Shown piece by piece: positions 21,369-31,209 of a stretch of DNA of 64,000 nucleotides. Source of the DNA: Rhizomys pruinosus (lineage: Eukaryota; Chordata; Mammalia; Rodentia; Spalacidae); assembly GCA_009823505.1 (NCBI GenBank), contig VZQC01013731.1, forward strand, positions 3,133,389 to 3,197,388, given 5' to 3'. The notes below the pieces were generated by a model that was not told the DNA's origin, did not search any database, and worked only from the letters and a program-made list of their open reading frames with translations. A program made the translations under genes and the position numbers. The stretch's first letter is position 1. Each line of letters opens with the position of its first letter.

Positions 21369-21540
21369 TCTGATTTTTAGCTCATCCATGGATGTTTGCT
21401 ATTTGCTATTTTTAGTGACCACATGCTCTAAGTCAGTGGTTCTCAATTCTCTCCCTGTAGAAAACATGAGGGCTATAACATAACGCCCTGTACTAGGGGA
21501 AACTGCCTTTGAGACAGGGTGGAGATGTGGGGCTTTTAAG
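21369..21540 (+). repeat. One arm of a diverged inverted pair (partner 22690-22862)
   Basis: Shared blocks: gctcatccatggat, gtggttctcaa, gaaaacatga, gaaactgcct and ggtggagatgtg, all in the same order on the opposite strand of the partner. Confidence 0.7.
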
Positions 21541-21651
21541 GATCTGAACAGTCTGTTCCATTTATTGGGGATTTATTATTCACAAAGTATAAGAACCACC
21601 AAGATTTGTAAAGATGTAATTTCTTTCCTTTAAAAAGTTTCTTATCAGCAT

Positions 21652-21792
21652 GGTGGTGCATGCCTTTAATCCCAGCACTCAGGGGTAGAGGTAGGCAGAT
21701 TTCTGTGAGTTCAAGGCCACCCTGGTCTACAGAGCGAGCTCCAGGACAGCTGGTACTAAAAGGGAGACCCTGCCTCAAAAATGCCAAAAAAA
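21652..21792 (+). mobile_element. B1 SINE
   Basis: tcagcatggtggtgcatgcc through ctgcctcaaaaatgcc plus an A-rich tail. Confidence 0.88.
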
Positions 21793-22058
21793 AGGAAAAA
21801 AAATGATCTTGGGTGTGTGCTATCCCTTAACGTTTGTCAACCTTTCAGGCATCACACGAGTAGGGAAAACTGACTCTCCATCTCTCTGTGTCTATCAATT
21901 GGCAATGGATCCTCCACTAGGGCTGAGCCTCACTGTCCACCTCCTTTGTGCATGCTGGTACCCTGTCTGGCTGGGGTTCACACAGATCTTACACATTCTC
22001 TCACAAGGGTNATAACACAAAAAAATTTTTAAGTTTACATTTAAAAAGTTTCCTATTA

Positions 22059-22354
22059 GGCTGGAGAGATGGTTCAGCAGCTAAGAGCACCGACTGTTCT
22101 TGCAGAGGATCCGAGTTCGATTCCCAGCACCCACGTGGTGGCTAAGAACTGTCTTTAAGCTGGGAGTGGTGGCACATGCCTTTAATCCTAGCACTTAGGA
22201 AGTAGAGGCAGGCAGATCTCTGTAAGTTCAAGGCCAGCCTGGTCTACAGAGTGAGTTTCAGGCCAGCTGGGGCTACAGGGAGACCCTGTCTCAAAAAAAA
22301 AAAAAGAAAGAAGACCCAGAGCCTCTGGATTAAAAAATAAAATAAAATAAAAAA
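22059..22354 (+). mobile_element. B2-B1 composite SINE, copy A
   Basis: The first ~100 bp of a B2 (ggctggagagatggttca to aactgtctttaa) are joined directly to a full B1 (gctgggagtggtggcaca to ctgtctcaaaa). The B2 3' half is absent. After the first A-run a 22-nt stretch and an (AAAT)-rich tail follow. Imperfect flanks aagtttcct and aaatttcct. Confidence 0.8.
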
Positions 22355-22454
22355 TTTCCTGTCATGTGAGACAAAGAGACAAGTAACTAATCAGTTATGT
22401 GATAATTTTATAAACATAGTAGTAACATAGACTGACACAAAGGGGAGGACTGTC

Positions 22455-22605
22455 AAAGAAGTCTTCTCATTTAGACTCTACAACTACCTACAAATGTAGG
22501 TATCATCATCCCCGTTTTACAGACCAGTATACTGGGGTGCCGTAAGATTATCTCAAAAGCGATAGAGTTGGAATTGAACCAAGGTCTCTTTGGCCCCAAA
22601 CCCAC
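22455..22605 (-). repeat. MIR-like remnant
   Basis: atcatccccgttttacagac and agttggaattgaaccaagg. Confidence 0.65.
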
Positions 22606-22689
22606 ATCCTTACAACCCCCATTACCATTTCTCAAGGTATCTCAGGGTCACCTGGATGCCTGTGCAAAATATACATTCTGTAATAGTTT

Positions 22690-22862
22690 GAATGTGCTTC
22701 CCTCACATCTCCACCCCCCACCCAGAGGCAGTTTCCACAAGCACAGATGGACATGTGCTGCAGCCTTCATGTTTTCTGCAGAGAAGGTTGAGAACCACCA
22801 ACTTAAAGCATATAATCACAAAAGATAACAAATATCCATGGATGAGCTAGAAATCAGACCCA
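22690..22862 (-). repeat. Second arm of the diverged inverted pair
   Basis: Reverse-complement match to 21369-21540. It overlaps sequence with DNA-transposon-like features (gttgagaaccacc), so an ordinary dispersed element may explain part of it. Confidence 0.65.
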
Positions 22863-24334
22863 GCACCCACCCTTCCATGGCACAAGACAAGCCTGCCATC
22901 ACTTCCCTCCTGCCAGCATTCAGTACCCATCACAGGATTATCCCATCACCTTGAGCAGAAACTTCTAAGTTGGTATAAAATTTTAACAAAAATAGATAGG
23001 CTGTGAGCAGGTAATAATGGCTGTGCAGAAGAGCAGTTGTGACTTTACTCGGAACACCATGCATTTGTTGGTTTAAGTCATTTCTGTGTGTTAATAAGAC
23101 TTGGTAATCTTTCACTTTATAGCATATGACTAAGTAGTGATATATCTTTATTAAGGAGTGGAATACATTCTATTTATTTGGAATGTAAGCTTTCAGATAG
23201 CATTTTAAATATTAATGACTGGTCTCTGGTAGTCAGCATAAATATGATTTGCATTAGCACTAGGTCATATCATCTTGAGTGCCTCTAATGTCAGCTATTG
23301 GGTATAGTAATACCTGACATCATCTCCTTAGGTCACTGACAACTTTGACCTCTATTCTTATGCACAGTTTCTGTCATCTCAAAAGCTCTTTTGAATTGAT
23401 TTGAAATTTTGACTCTTCCCTTTATGAGGCAGTAAAATTGATAATTATTCAGATGGGAACTGAGCACTGAGTGAAAAATCAATTCCACCCGCTCTCTGCT
23501 GCGTATAAAATTACTTCTGAGTCTGCTGGACTGAACGGATGGCCAGGGTAAAAGCAGCAGCAGGAGTAGTAGGAAGAATTAGCTGGACAGAGCTAATAGC
23601 CTGAAGGGATGAACCTGGAAAAGAGGGAGTAGGCCAGCTGGGGGTTATTATGAGCAGGGGTGGGCCCATTGATCATCTGTTTACATCAGCTTTCCAAGAC
23701 CTTATAAATCAGCCCTGAAGAGCAGCAAGATTCAAAAGCCTCCTACCAGAGGGACTTTGTATTAGATTATTCTCATTTTCACACTCAGATGAAAAGTGAG
23801 CCATTGATTATTCATTGGTTGCCCATTAAATGCTGTTTTTATAGATGATTTGCCTATCACAGAAGGTAATGAACAAGGTTGCTGCTTCATAACTTGAGGT
23901 TTCAGTTTTCAAGGCATCTGTGTCAGTTAAGTAATGCCTAACCCTATTAAAAGGAATGGGTTACAAATTGCTTAACAGTGCTGAAAAACTAGACCCTAAT
24001 GACTAATTGTGCTTGGAGTTTAGCGAGGGCTTGTCAGCTCTTTAAGCTAAACTGATGCAATGATACAGCAATTATTTACTGGTTTGAACCATCCCCCCCC
24101 CCAACCTGGACATATTTTACTAGAAGCATAATTGCATGAAGAATGTCAATTCTAAACTGCACAAGTTATCTCCTCAACCTTCCATAGTAAACAAATCCTG
24201 CATAAAGCATTTCCAACATCATAGGACTTTCCATGTGTAGGTAGCAACCTCTCATCTGGAAATATATTTATTATACTGTAGAGCTTCAATATTTTTTCAA
24301 ATATTCTTTAAATAAGGCATTTTCCACATTTTGT
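22863..24334. other. Repeat-free intron block, candidate conserved non-coding region
   Basis: 1.47 kb with no recognised SINE, L1 or LTR, in a window where SINEs recur every few hundred bases. The part at 23440-24010 has many TAAT-core homeodomain-like words and balanced composition. Exclusion of insertions hints at constraint; function is not shown. Confidence 0.35.
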
Positions 24335-24585
24335 GAACAGAGGTAATTTTTTAATATTTTTATGTGTAAGAACGTATTGCCTATACATTCTTACACATAA
24401 AATAAATTGCCTTATACACCTATGTCTGACCTGAGGAGGTCAGAACAGGGCATCAGAGCCCCTGGAACTGGAGTTATGGACAGTTGTCAGCCACCATTTG
24501 AGTGCTGAAAATCAAACCCAGGTCTTCTGCAAGAACAGCCAGTGCTCTTAACTGCTGAGCCATCTCTCTCTAGCCCCCTGAAAAG
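24335..24585 (-). mobile_element. B2 SINE with a perfect hairpin insert
   Basis: Reverse B2 (gaggtcagaacagggcatca, ctgagccatctctct). Near its tail ttatgtgtaagaa is followed 15 bases later by its exact reverse complement. Confidence 0.85.
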
Positions 24586-24621
24586 ATGTTATTTTTCAGA
24601 CATTTGAATTTAGTCCTTTTG

Positions 24622-24735
24622 GCCAGGCATGGTGGTGCACACCTCTAATCCCAGCACTTGAGAAACAGAGGCAAGTGGATCTCTATGAGATGGAGGCAAG
24701 CCGGGACTACACAGAGACCCTGTCTCAAAAACAAA
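24622..24735 (+). mobile_element. B1 SINE with an internal deletion
   Basis: ggccaggcatggtggtgcac then a short body and ctgtctcaaaaac. Confidence 0.88.
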
Positions 24736-24778
<43 letters not shown>

Positions 24779-24794
24779 ATTAAATAAATAAATA
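24736..24794. repeat. (AAAT)n from the B1 tail
   Basis: About 14 AAAT units. Confidence 0.95.
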
Positions 24795-25338
24795 GTCCAT
24801 TTGAAAATGCTCTGACATTAAGTCACTCTGTTTCAGGTAACAATTGTTGCCTTGCCAGCATTACTTCAACTTAACAGCTGAGAAAAACCCAGTTTACATA
24901 AATTAGGGAGAAGAATTCCTCAAGTGTTTTTATGTCACTATGACAACAAACTAAAAATTCAAGAACAGGACAGCAGTAGCAGTGATCAGATTACTAATCA
25001 TCACTGACTGGTGGACAGGATTGCAACCTGCTACAGGAATTTGGAAGGTCACATTTGTATATGATTTTTTTTCAGTCTCATTACTAGTATTATTACATAT
25101 CCATATCTATAACCAGTAGATCAGCATTCATTCAGTTATATCAAAGGATGAAGTATATGCCCAAATTAGGTGAATATTTGTAGACTTAGAGGGGCATTTT
25201 CAGAGACATAGCAAATTCTCTGAAATGGTAAGGACACTAACACCAAATGCTTAGTTTACAGCAGATTTTCTTTGAGAACTAGTTGCTCTAAAGGAGAAGC
25301 ACCTTTAAAGAACAAGGCCTATGTGACTGTTGGGATTA
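24795..25338. other. Intron sequence, nothing recognised
   Basis: No named repeat or coding stretch. Confidence 0.5.
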
Positions 25339-25355
25339 CTGAATAGATTATTTAA

Positions 25356-25603
25356 ATTTTTTTATTATTTATTTATTTATTTTTGAATGTGTATGAATGT
25401 ATTGTCTGCATGCAGGTCTGTGCACCCGTGTCGTGCAATGCCGCGGAGGTCAGAAGAGGGTCTCGGATTCCCCTGGAACTGGAGTTCTCCTGGAATTGGA
25501 GTTACAGATGGTTCTTAGCCGCCATGTGGGTGCTGGGGATCGAACTCGGGTCCTCTGCAAAAGCGTCGGTGCTCTTAACCGCTAGGCTATCTCTCCAGCC
25601 CCC
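25356..25603 (-). mobile_element. B2 SINE, 17-bp TSD
   Basis: ctgaatagattatttaa at 25339-25355 and 25604-25620. Confidence 0.95.
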
Positions 25604-25620
25604 TGAATAGATTATTTAAG

Positions 25621-26304
25621 CAGTGTGCTGATGAGCTGCTTTTAGCAATTATAGTCTCACATCTAAATATATTTCATAGGAGAATTAGAGCAATTAGATT
25701 TGAGTATCTTTCCCAACTTGGTCTAGTTATCTATTTGGCTAAGTCAGCTATACTAAAAATGCAGAGAAATTCTAATTATGATTTTCTTTCTCTCCTTTCC
25801 TTTTTATTTCATTTTATTTATTTATTTTATTTGCTAACATGGCATTTAACTAGAAATTGTGAAGAACTGTCAGAAACTGTAAGAATCATACTTCAGTAGG
25901 GGCATAGGCTGAAAGAATATTCACCCTTTTCCTCAATCAGGCAATCAATGAGAATTGCTTTTGTATTGTGCTCTTCATGACTTGCATCCCAAAGTGAATT
26001 ACAGCAAAAGGGAAATGATCTGCTCTTTTTTCATTTTTGTGTTTAGACTGAAGTGTTATTGCTCAACATTTTGACATACTATACAAGACCTCTTTCACAC
26101 TTAAGATTTCATTCTATAATGCTAAGTAGGAGAAAGTGCAGACACATGTTTAACTGGTGTTGAAGCTTTGGCCTGTAGAAACTTAGCAAGATTCTAACAG
26201 CAGACAACACTTAGGCAAGTGAAATATATCCACATTTCAGATTCTTTTTAAAAAATAATTATCTAGCTTTTCTATATTAATAAAATCATTTCTAGGTAAC
26301 CTTA
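25621..26304. other. Intron sequence; source of an inverted copy
   Basis: 26069-26161 recurs inverted inside the B2 at 27.2 kb. Nothing else recognised. Confidence 0.6.
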
Positions 26305-26460
26305 ATTTCTTTTGGTCTTTTTAAGACAGGGTCTCTCTGTAAGCCCCACCTGTCCTGGAACCCACTATATAGACCAGGCTGGCCTTGAGCTCACAGAGAT
26401 CCGCCTGCCTCTGCCTCCTGAGTGCTGGGATTTAAAGCGTGCACCACCATGCCTGGCATA
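26305..26460 (-). mobile_element. B1 SINE
   Basis: cttttggtctttttaagaca through ccaccatgcctggcat. Confidence 0.9.
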
Positions 26461-26784
26461 GGGATCCTTAAATTTAAAAAGGTGCCCTCCATATAACCAA
26501 TTAGCTCAGCCTGGTTGATTTATACTTATTGTTGAAAACATGACAGTAGAGTGATACCAAAAACAAGCTGAAAGAACATTCATAACTGGTGAAAGGATTT
26601 AAAGAAAACCAAGGATGTATCATTAGATAAAGTGAAAAAAATAGGTATATTTCATGGCAATTTTATCTCACATATGTTGCTATACTCTTAGTTCTCTTCA
26701 CAGTAATCTGTGTATATACTGTGTATTGTTTCTAAGAAAAAGCAACCCTGACAAAATTTAGGCATTTGCTATGAGTAGGTATTG

Positions 26785-26905
26785 CCTAATCATCACAGTA
26801 TCTCTGCAAAGGTGTATTAGAGTCAGCATTTCACAGGAATAGAAACTGAGGCAGAAAAAGGTCAAGTTCCTTTCCCAAGGACACAGTCCTAAGTTGAAGA
26901 ATTAA
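26785..26905 (-). repeat. MIR-like remnant
   Basis: agaaactgaggcagaaaaagg and cccaaggacacagtc. Confidence 0.6.
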
Positions 26906-27079
26906 AATGTTTAGTCTTCTCCTTGGTCATGTTTTATACTTTATATGTGTGTATGTTAATTGCACATAATGGGCTTCATTATGATATTTTCATACGTGTA
27001 CATAATGTATTTTTATCATGTTCACAGCCATTGTTCCTGTTCTCTCCCACTCCCACTGCTCTCCTTCCTGAAGAACTAA

Positions 27080-27372
27080 ATTTAAAAAAAAATTAAATGT
27101 ATGAGTGTATTGCCTGCATGTTTGGTGTACCCATATTGTGCAATGCCCACATAGGTCAGAAGAGGGCATCAGATCCCCCAGATTTAACACCAGTTAAACA
27201 TGTGTCTGAACTTTCTCCTACTTAGCATTATAGAATGAAATCTTAAGTATGAGAACTGTCTTTATAGTATGTCAAAACTGGAGTTTTGAATGATTATTAG
27301 CCACCATGTAGAACCTGGTCCTCTATAAGAGCAGCCATTGCTCTTAACCACTGAGCCATCTCTCCAGCCCCC
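27080..27372 (-). mobile_element. B2 SINE interrupted by an inverted local copy
   Basis: B2 runs 27080-27180 (tgtatgagtgtattgcctgc, ggtcagaagagggcatc) and resumes at about 27278 (ctggagtt... to ccatctctccagccc). Between them lies non-SINE sequence, 27181-27280. Confidence 0.88.
27185..27277 (-). repeat. 93-bp inverted copy of 26069-26161
   Basis: Reverse complement of sequence 1 kb upstream. The first 62 bp match with one mismatch (for example aacaccagttaaacatgtgt); the remainder is about 80% identical. Confidence 0.88.
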
Positions 27373-27439
27373 TTTAAAAAAAATTTTTTTTTTATTTATG
27401 AACTAAAATTTTGACCAAGGTCTCTTTAACTCTAGAGTT

Positions 27440-27618
27440 CACTTTTTTTTTTTTTTTTTTTTTTTTTGGCTTTTCCGAGAACAAGGGTCTCGCCTGTAAG
27501 CACCCAGATGTCCTGGAACTCATTCTGTAGACCAGGCTGGCTTTGAACTCACAAAGATCCACCTGCCTCTGCCTCCTGATTTCTAGGATTAAAGGCGTGG
27601 GCCACCATGCCCGGCTTA
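27440..27618 (-). mobile_element. B1 SINE, tail end poorly matched
   Basis: Long T-run, then ggcttttccgagaacaaggg, indel-rich where other copies are clean, then a normal B1 to ccaccatgcccggct. Confidence 0.88.
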
Positions 27619-27799
27619 GAGTTCACATTCTTAACCTAAAGCCTTTCTGTCCTTCATGCATTTAATGGCTTCTAATCTAGGGAAATGCATCCTATTTCGA
27701 GCACTAATAATGAAACAAGTTCAAGTTGAACATTCAGGAAGTTCCACTGGATCATCCACAAGGTAGAATGATTTAGAGTAGTCATCCTTTTTTAATAAT

Positions 27800-28202
27800 T
27801 TCTCTGTGTCTGTGCGCACATGAGTGCCTGTGAAGGCCATAAAAGGATATTAGAGCCCACAGGGTGTGGTGGCGCACGCCTTTAATCCTAGCACTCGGGA
27901 GGCAGAGGCAGGTGGATCTTTGTGAGTTCAGGGCCAGCCTGGTCTACAGGGCAAATTCCAGGGCAGCTGGGGCTACAGGGAGACCCTGTCTCAAAAACAA
28001 AAAAAACAAAACAAAACAAAAGCCAACCTTGAGATCTTAGTAAAACGACAAAAAGTTTAAAAAAAAAAAAGGATATTAGAGCCCACGGAGCTAGAGTTAC
28101 AGGTAATTGTGAACCACCTAACAGGAATCCTAGGAACTGAACTTGGGTCCTCTGCAAAAGTAGTATGTGCTCTTAATCACTGAGCCATCTCTCTATAGCC
28201 CC
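27800..28202 (-). mobile_element. B3/B2-type SINE split by a B1
   Basis: gtgcgcacatgagtgcctgtg and, after the B1, acttgggtcctctgcaaaag to gagccatctctctatagcccc. Confidence 0.65.
27861..28070 (+). mobile_element. B1 SINE with a 3' extension, 16-bp TSD
   Basis: ggatattagagcccac flanks the unit exactly (27845-27860, 28071-28086). Between the B1 A-rich tail and a second A-run lie about 35 non-B1 bases (28021-28058, ccttgagatcttagtaaaac and gacaaaaag). Confidence 0.9.
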
Positions 28203-28720
28203 ACTTTGTACTGTAGCCAGGACAAAACAGATGGGCAATAGCCCAGATAGAGGCAGCGTGCAAAGGAAAGGGAAATTTCTTTATCAACTGGTATAGAAAA
28301 CATCCTGTGGGTCCCATCTCTGAGGCAGAACTCCCTCTCCCTTAATTGTACACCAATCCCAATTCATTAATTCTATGACCAGATGACTAGGGTGTAAAAT
28401 TTAGAAGGACATGGGAACTCGTGAAGCTCAGAGTCAGGTAGTATGATTATCTTGTGATGCTCTTTATGTCACTTCTCCTTAATGCCTTTGAGGTGGTTTT
28501 CGACATTTCCTTTAACTTGGTATCTCTAGCAGACCATCCACGCAGCAGCTGTGCAATGAAGGTGGAGAAGCAGTATGTTACTTTTGCATCCCTCCCCTGT
28601 GCTAGCATATCTGTCTTTTCCTTACCCTGCTACAGATTCATCAGTATGGAATCCCAGTTTTCCCTTCTGTCACTGAAAAGCCTTACTTCTCTTCAGGATA
28701 TTCTTTGTGTGTATGTGTGT
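28203..28720. other. Intron sequence, nothing recognised
   Basis: A 93-codon frame at 28454 has no family resemblance or splice support. Confidence 0.5.
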
Positions 28721-28721
28721 G

Positions 28722-28852
28722 TGTGTCTTTTTTGAGACAGGGTCTCCCTATATCCCCATCTGGCCTGGAACTCACTCTGTAGACCAGGCTGGCCTGGAAC
28801 TCACAGAGATCTGCCTGCCTCTACCTCCCCAGTGCTAGGATTAAAGGCTTAA
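28722..28852 (-). mobile_element. B1 SINE, head missing
   Basis: cttttttgagacagggtctc through gtgctaggattaaagg. Confidence 0.9.
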
Positions 28853-28859
28853 AGACAGC

Positions 28860-29138
28860 TCTTTTTTTTTCTTTTTTTTCTTTTTTTAATTTTTTTTTAT
28901 TAATTTTATTTATTTATTGTATGTGTATGAATGTACTGTCTGCATGCAAGTCTGTGCACCGTGTCGTGCAATGCCACGGAGGTCAGAAGAGGGTCTCAGA
29001 TTCCCCTGGAACTGGAGTTCTCCTGGAATTGGAGTTACAGACGGTTCTTAGCTGCCATGTGGGAGCTGGGGATCGAACCCAGGTCCTCTGCAAGAGCAGT
29101 CGGTGCTCTTAACTGCTGGGTTATCTCTCCAGCCCCCT
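28860..29138 (-). mobile_element. B2 SINE
   Basis: T-rich start, gtgtatgaatgtactgtctg, end atctctccagcccc. Confidence 0.93.
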
Positions 29139-29775
29139 GGCCATTCTTAAGTCTAAATCTGATATCTAGTTCCTCTGAGCCTCTGTCTGCCCTTCCTAGT
29201 TATTATCAAGCCTCACAAACTAAGATGTCATTTAGGCCAAGCAAGAAATTTTAATGAGGAAGAGTGGAAGGAAACCTACAGTTGAGTATACATCGTTGTC
29301 TAAAGAGGGCAGCCTCAACACAGCTCCATGATTAGCTAATCATTGCCTTGCTGTAAGGTAAGAGCTACTCATGCCAGATGCATTGAAATTTTTGTCCTAA
29401 AGCAAAGCCAGATATTCATATTTTTAAATGTTGGCCACTGACTGAAAATTAAAAACAAAACAAAAAACAGGAAACCAGTCAATAAACCATCTTTGTATGT
29501 CTGGCTATCAGTTTTCTCTCTGTATTATCTAACCTAAGGAATTACAGAGCAGAGTCTTCACATGGGCTCTGTCCTCCCATTGTCTAGCCCCTTGTTTTGC
29601 ATAAGCACCATTCTTCGTAGCACTATTGTTGATAGTATTGTCATCTGACTTTTTCATAATATTTGAAGTATATTTTTGGCTTGTTTTGAAAGAATGTAGT
29701 TATTTTGTTTTTATTTTCTTTTTTACTTATTTTGCTTTTATAATACTTAAGTCTGTATTGAAACTTAAAGGAAAT

Positions 29776-29778
<3 letters not shown>
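29139..29778. other. Intron sequence, nothing recognised
   Basis: No named repeat or coding stretch. Confidence 0.5.

Positions 29779-29814
<36 letters not shown>
29779..29814. repeat. (GT)n microsatellite
   Basis: 18 GT units. Confidence 0.97.
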
Positions 29815-29816
<2 letters not shown>

Positions 29817-29939
29817 TCTAACTACTAAGGATGAAAGGAAACAAAAATATTTAGGAAGACCAGACAAACATGTCTAGGTAAGAATAAGGTAATAAAAGTC
29901 CAAGAGGGAATCAACTTCCTGAGAATGAAAAGCAGTGGG

Positions 29940-30185
29940 CTAAGGAGGCAGCGACAAACATAGTTTATAATCTCAAACATGTTTATAATCTCAAGCACTG
30001 GGGAAACAAAGACAAGTGGATCCTTGGGGCTCACTGGCTGGCCAGCCTAGCCTATTCAACCAGTTCCAGGCCAATGAGAGACCCTCAGAAACAAGGTGGA
30101 CACCACCTGAAGAATGACACCCACAGGTGACCTCTGACTTACACTCATGGTGTGCATACACAGAGATGCATACAAAAAAAAAGGA
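29940..30185 (+). mobile_element. B4-type SINE, decayed
   Basis: tctcaagcactggggaaac, ggccaatgagagaccctcag, aacaaggtggacaccacctg and gacacccacaggtgacctctg follow the B4 3' order. Confidence 0.65.
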
Positions 30186-30247
30186 ATAAAGACAATGTAG
30201 CTATGGCCTCCAAAGAAAAGTTAAAGTTAATGTCTTTAATTTTAAAA

Positions 30248-30350
30248 TAGTATCTTTGTGAGTTCAAGGCCAGCCTGGTCTACAGAGTGAGTTCCAGGAC
30301 AGCTGGGACAACAGGGAGACCCTGTCTCGAAAAGACCAATAAATAAATAA
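30248..30350 (+). mobile_element. B1 SINE, 5'-truncated
   Basis: atctttgtgagttcaaggcc to ctgtctcgaaaagacc, with an (AAAT) tail. Confidence 0.9.
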
Positions 30351-30363
30351 ACAAATAAAAAAG

Positions 30364-30560
30364 TAGGGGCCCATGGATGGCTCAGCAGGTAATGTCTAAT
30401 GCTTGCTAGCAAGCCTAATGATCTGAGTTCCATCCCTAGGATACATATGATGGAGCAGAGAACTGACTCCCACAAGTATCCTCTGACCTCCACATATACC
30501 ATGACCCACATGCATCTGGGCATGCACAGAATAAATAAGTGTAATTTTAAAAATTAAAAA
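30364..30560 (+). mobile_element. B3/B2-type SINE
   Basis: gcccatggatggctcagcagg head; cctctgacctccacata, then gcacagaataaataag. Confidence 0.65.
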
Positions 30561-30563
30561 CTA

Positions 30564-30713
30564 TAGCTGGGCATGGTGGCGCACGCCTTTAATCCTAGCA
30601 CTTGGGAGGCAGAGGCAGGTGGATCTTTGTGAGTTCAAGGCCAGCCTGATCTACAGAGTGAGTTCCAGGACAGCTGGGGCTACAGGGAGACCCTGTCTTG
30701 AAAAGAAAAAAAA

Positions 30714-30744
<31 letters not shown>

Positions 30745-30750
30745 ATATTA
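30564..30750 (+). mobile_element. B1 SINE with an (AAAT)n tail
   Basis: tagctgggcatggtggcgca to ctgtcttgaaaag; attaaaaactat flanks both sides (about 30552 and 30753). Confidence 0.93.
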
Positions 30751-30883
30751 AAATTAAAAACTATTACTTGTGACAATTTTATGTGTGATGGAATAGAATT
30801 GTTTATAGAAGGATGGTTATAGTCTAATACTGTCATTAAATTGTCTGCTTTATTTTTATTGTAGTAATATTTATTGGATAACT

Positions 30884-31036
30884 TTTTTGGGGGGGTGTTT
30901 TCGAGACAGAGTACCTGTAGCCCCAGATGTCCTGGAACTCACTCTGTAGACCAGGCTGGCCTTGAACTCACAAAGATCTGCCTGCCTCTGCCTCCCAAGT
31001 GCTAGGATTAAAGGCGTGCACCAGCACGCCGGGCTA
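30884..31036 (-). mobile_element. B1 SINE
   Basis: gttttcgagacagagtacc to ccagcacgccgggct; flanks ggataactttt and agataactttt are the TSD. Confidence 0.92.
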
Positions 31037-31160
31037 GATAACTTTTAACTATAACAAAAAGTTATGGTTTTTAGACAGAAACCTGTTCTTGGCCTACAAA
31101 TCATCAAATTAATGTTGTGACCATAATACACTGTTATGGTATCCCTTTATTCCTCCTCAA

Positions 31161-31164
<4 letters not shown>

Positions 31165-31208
<44 letters not shown>
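31165..31208. repeat. (CA)n microsatellite
   Basis: About 21 CA units. Confidence 0.97.

Positions 31209-31209
<1 letters not shown>

Noticed and set aside
29779..31208. CRISPR-like array from regularly spaced repeats
   Set aside because: These are GT/CA microsatellites and dispersed SINEs in a mammalian genome; no direct-repeat/spacer structure exists.
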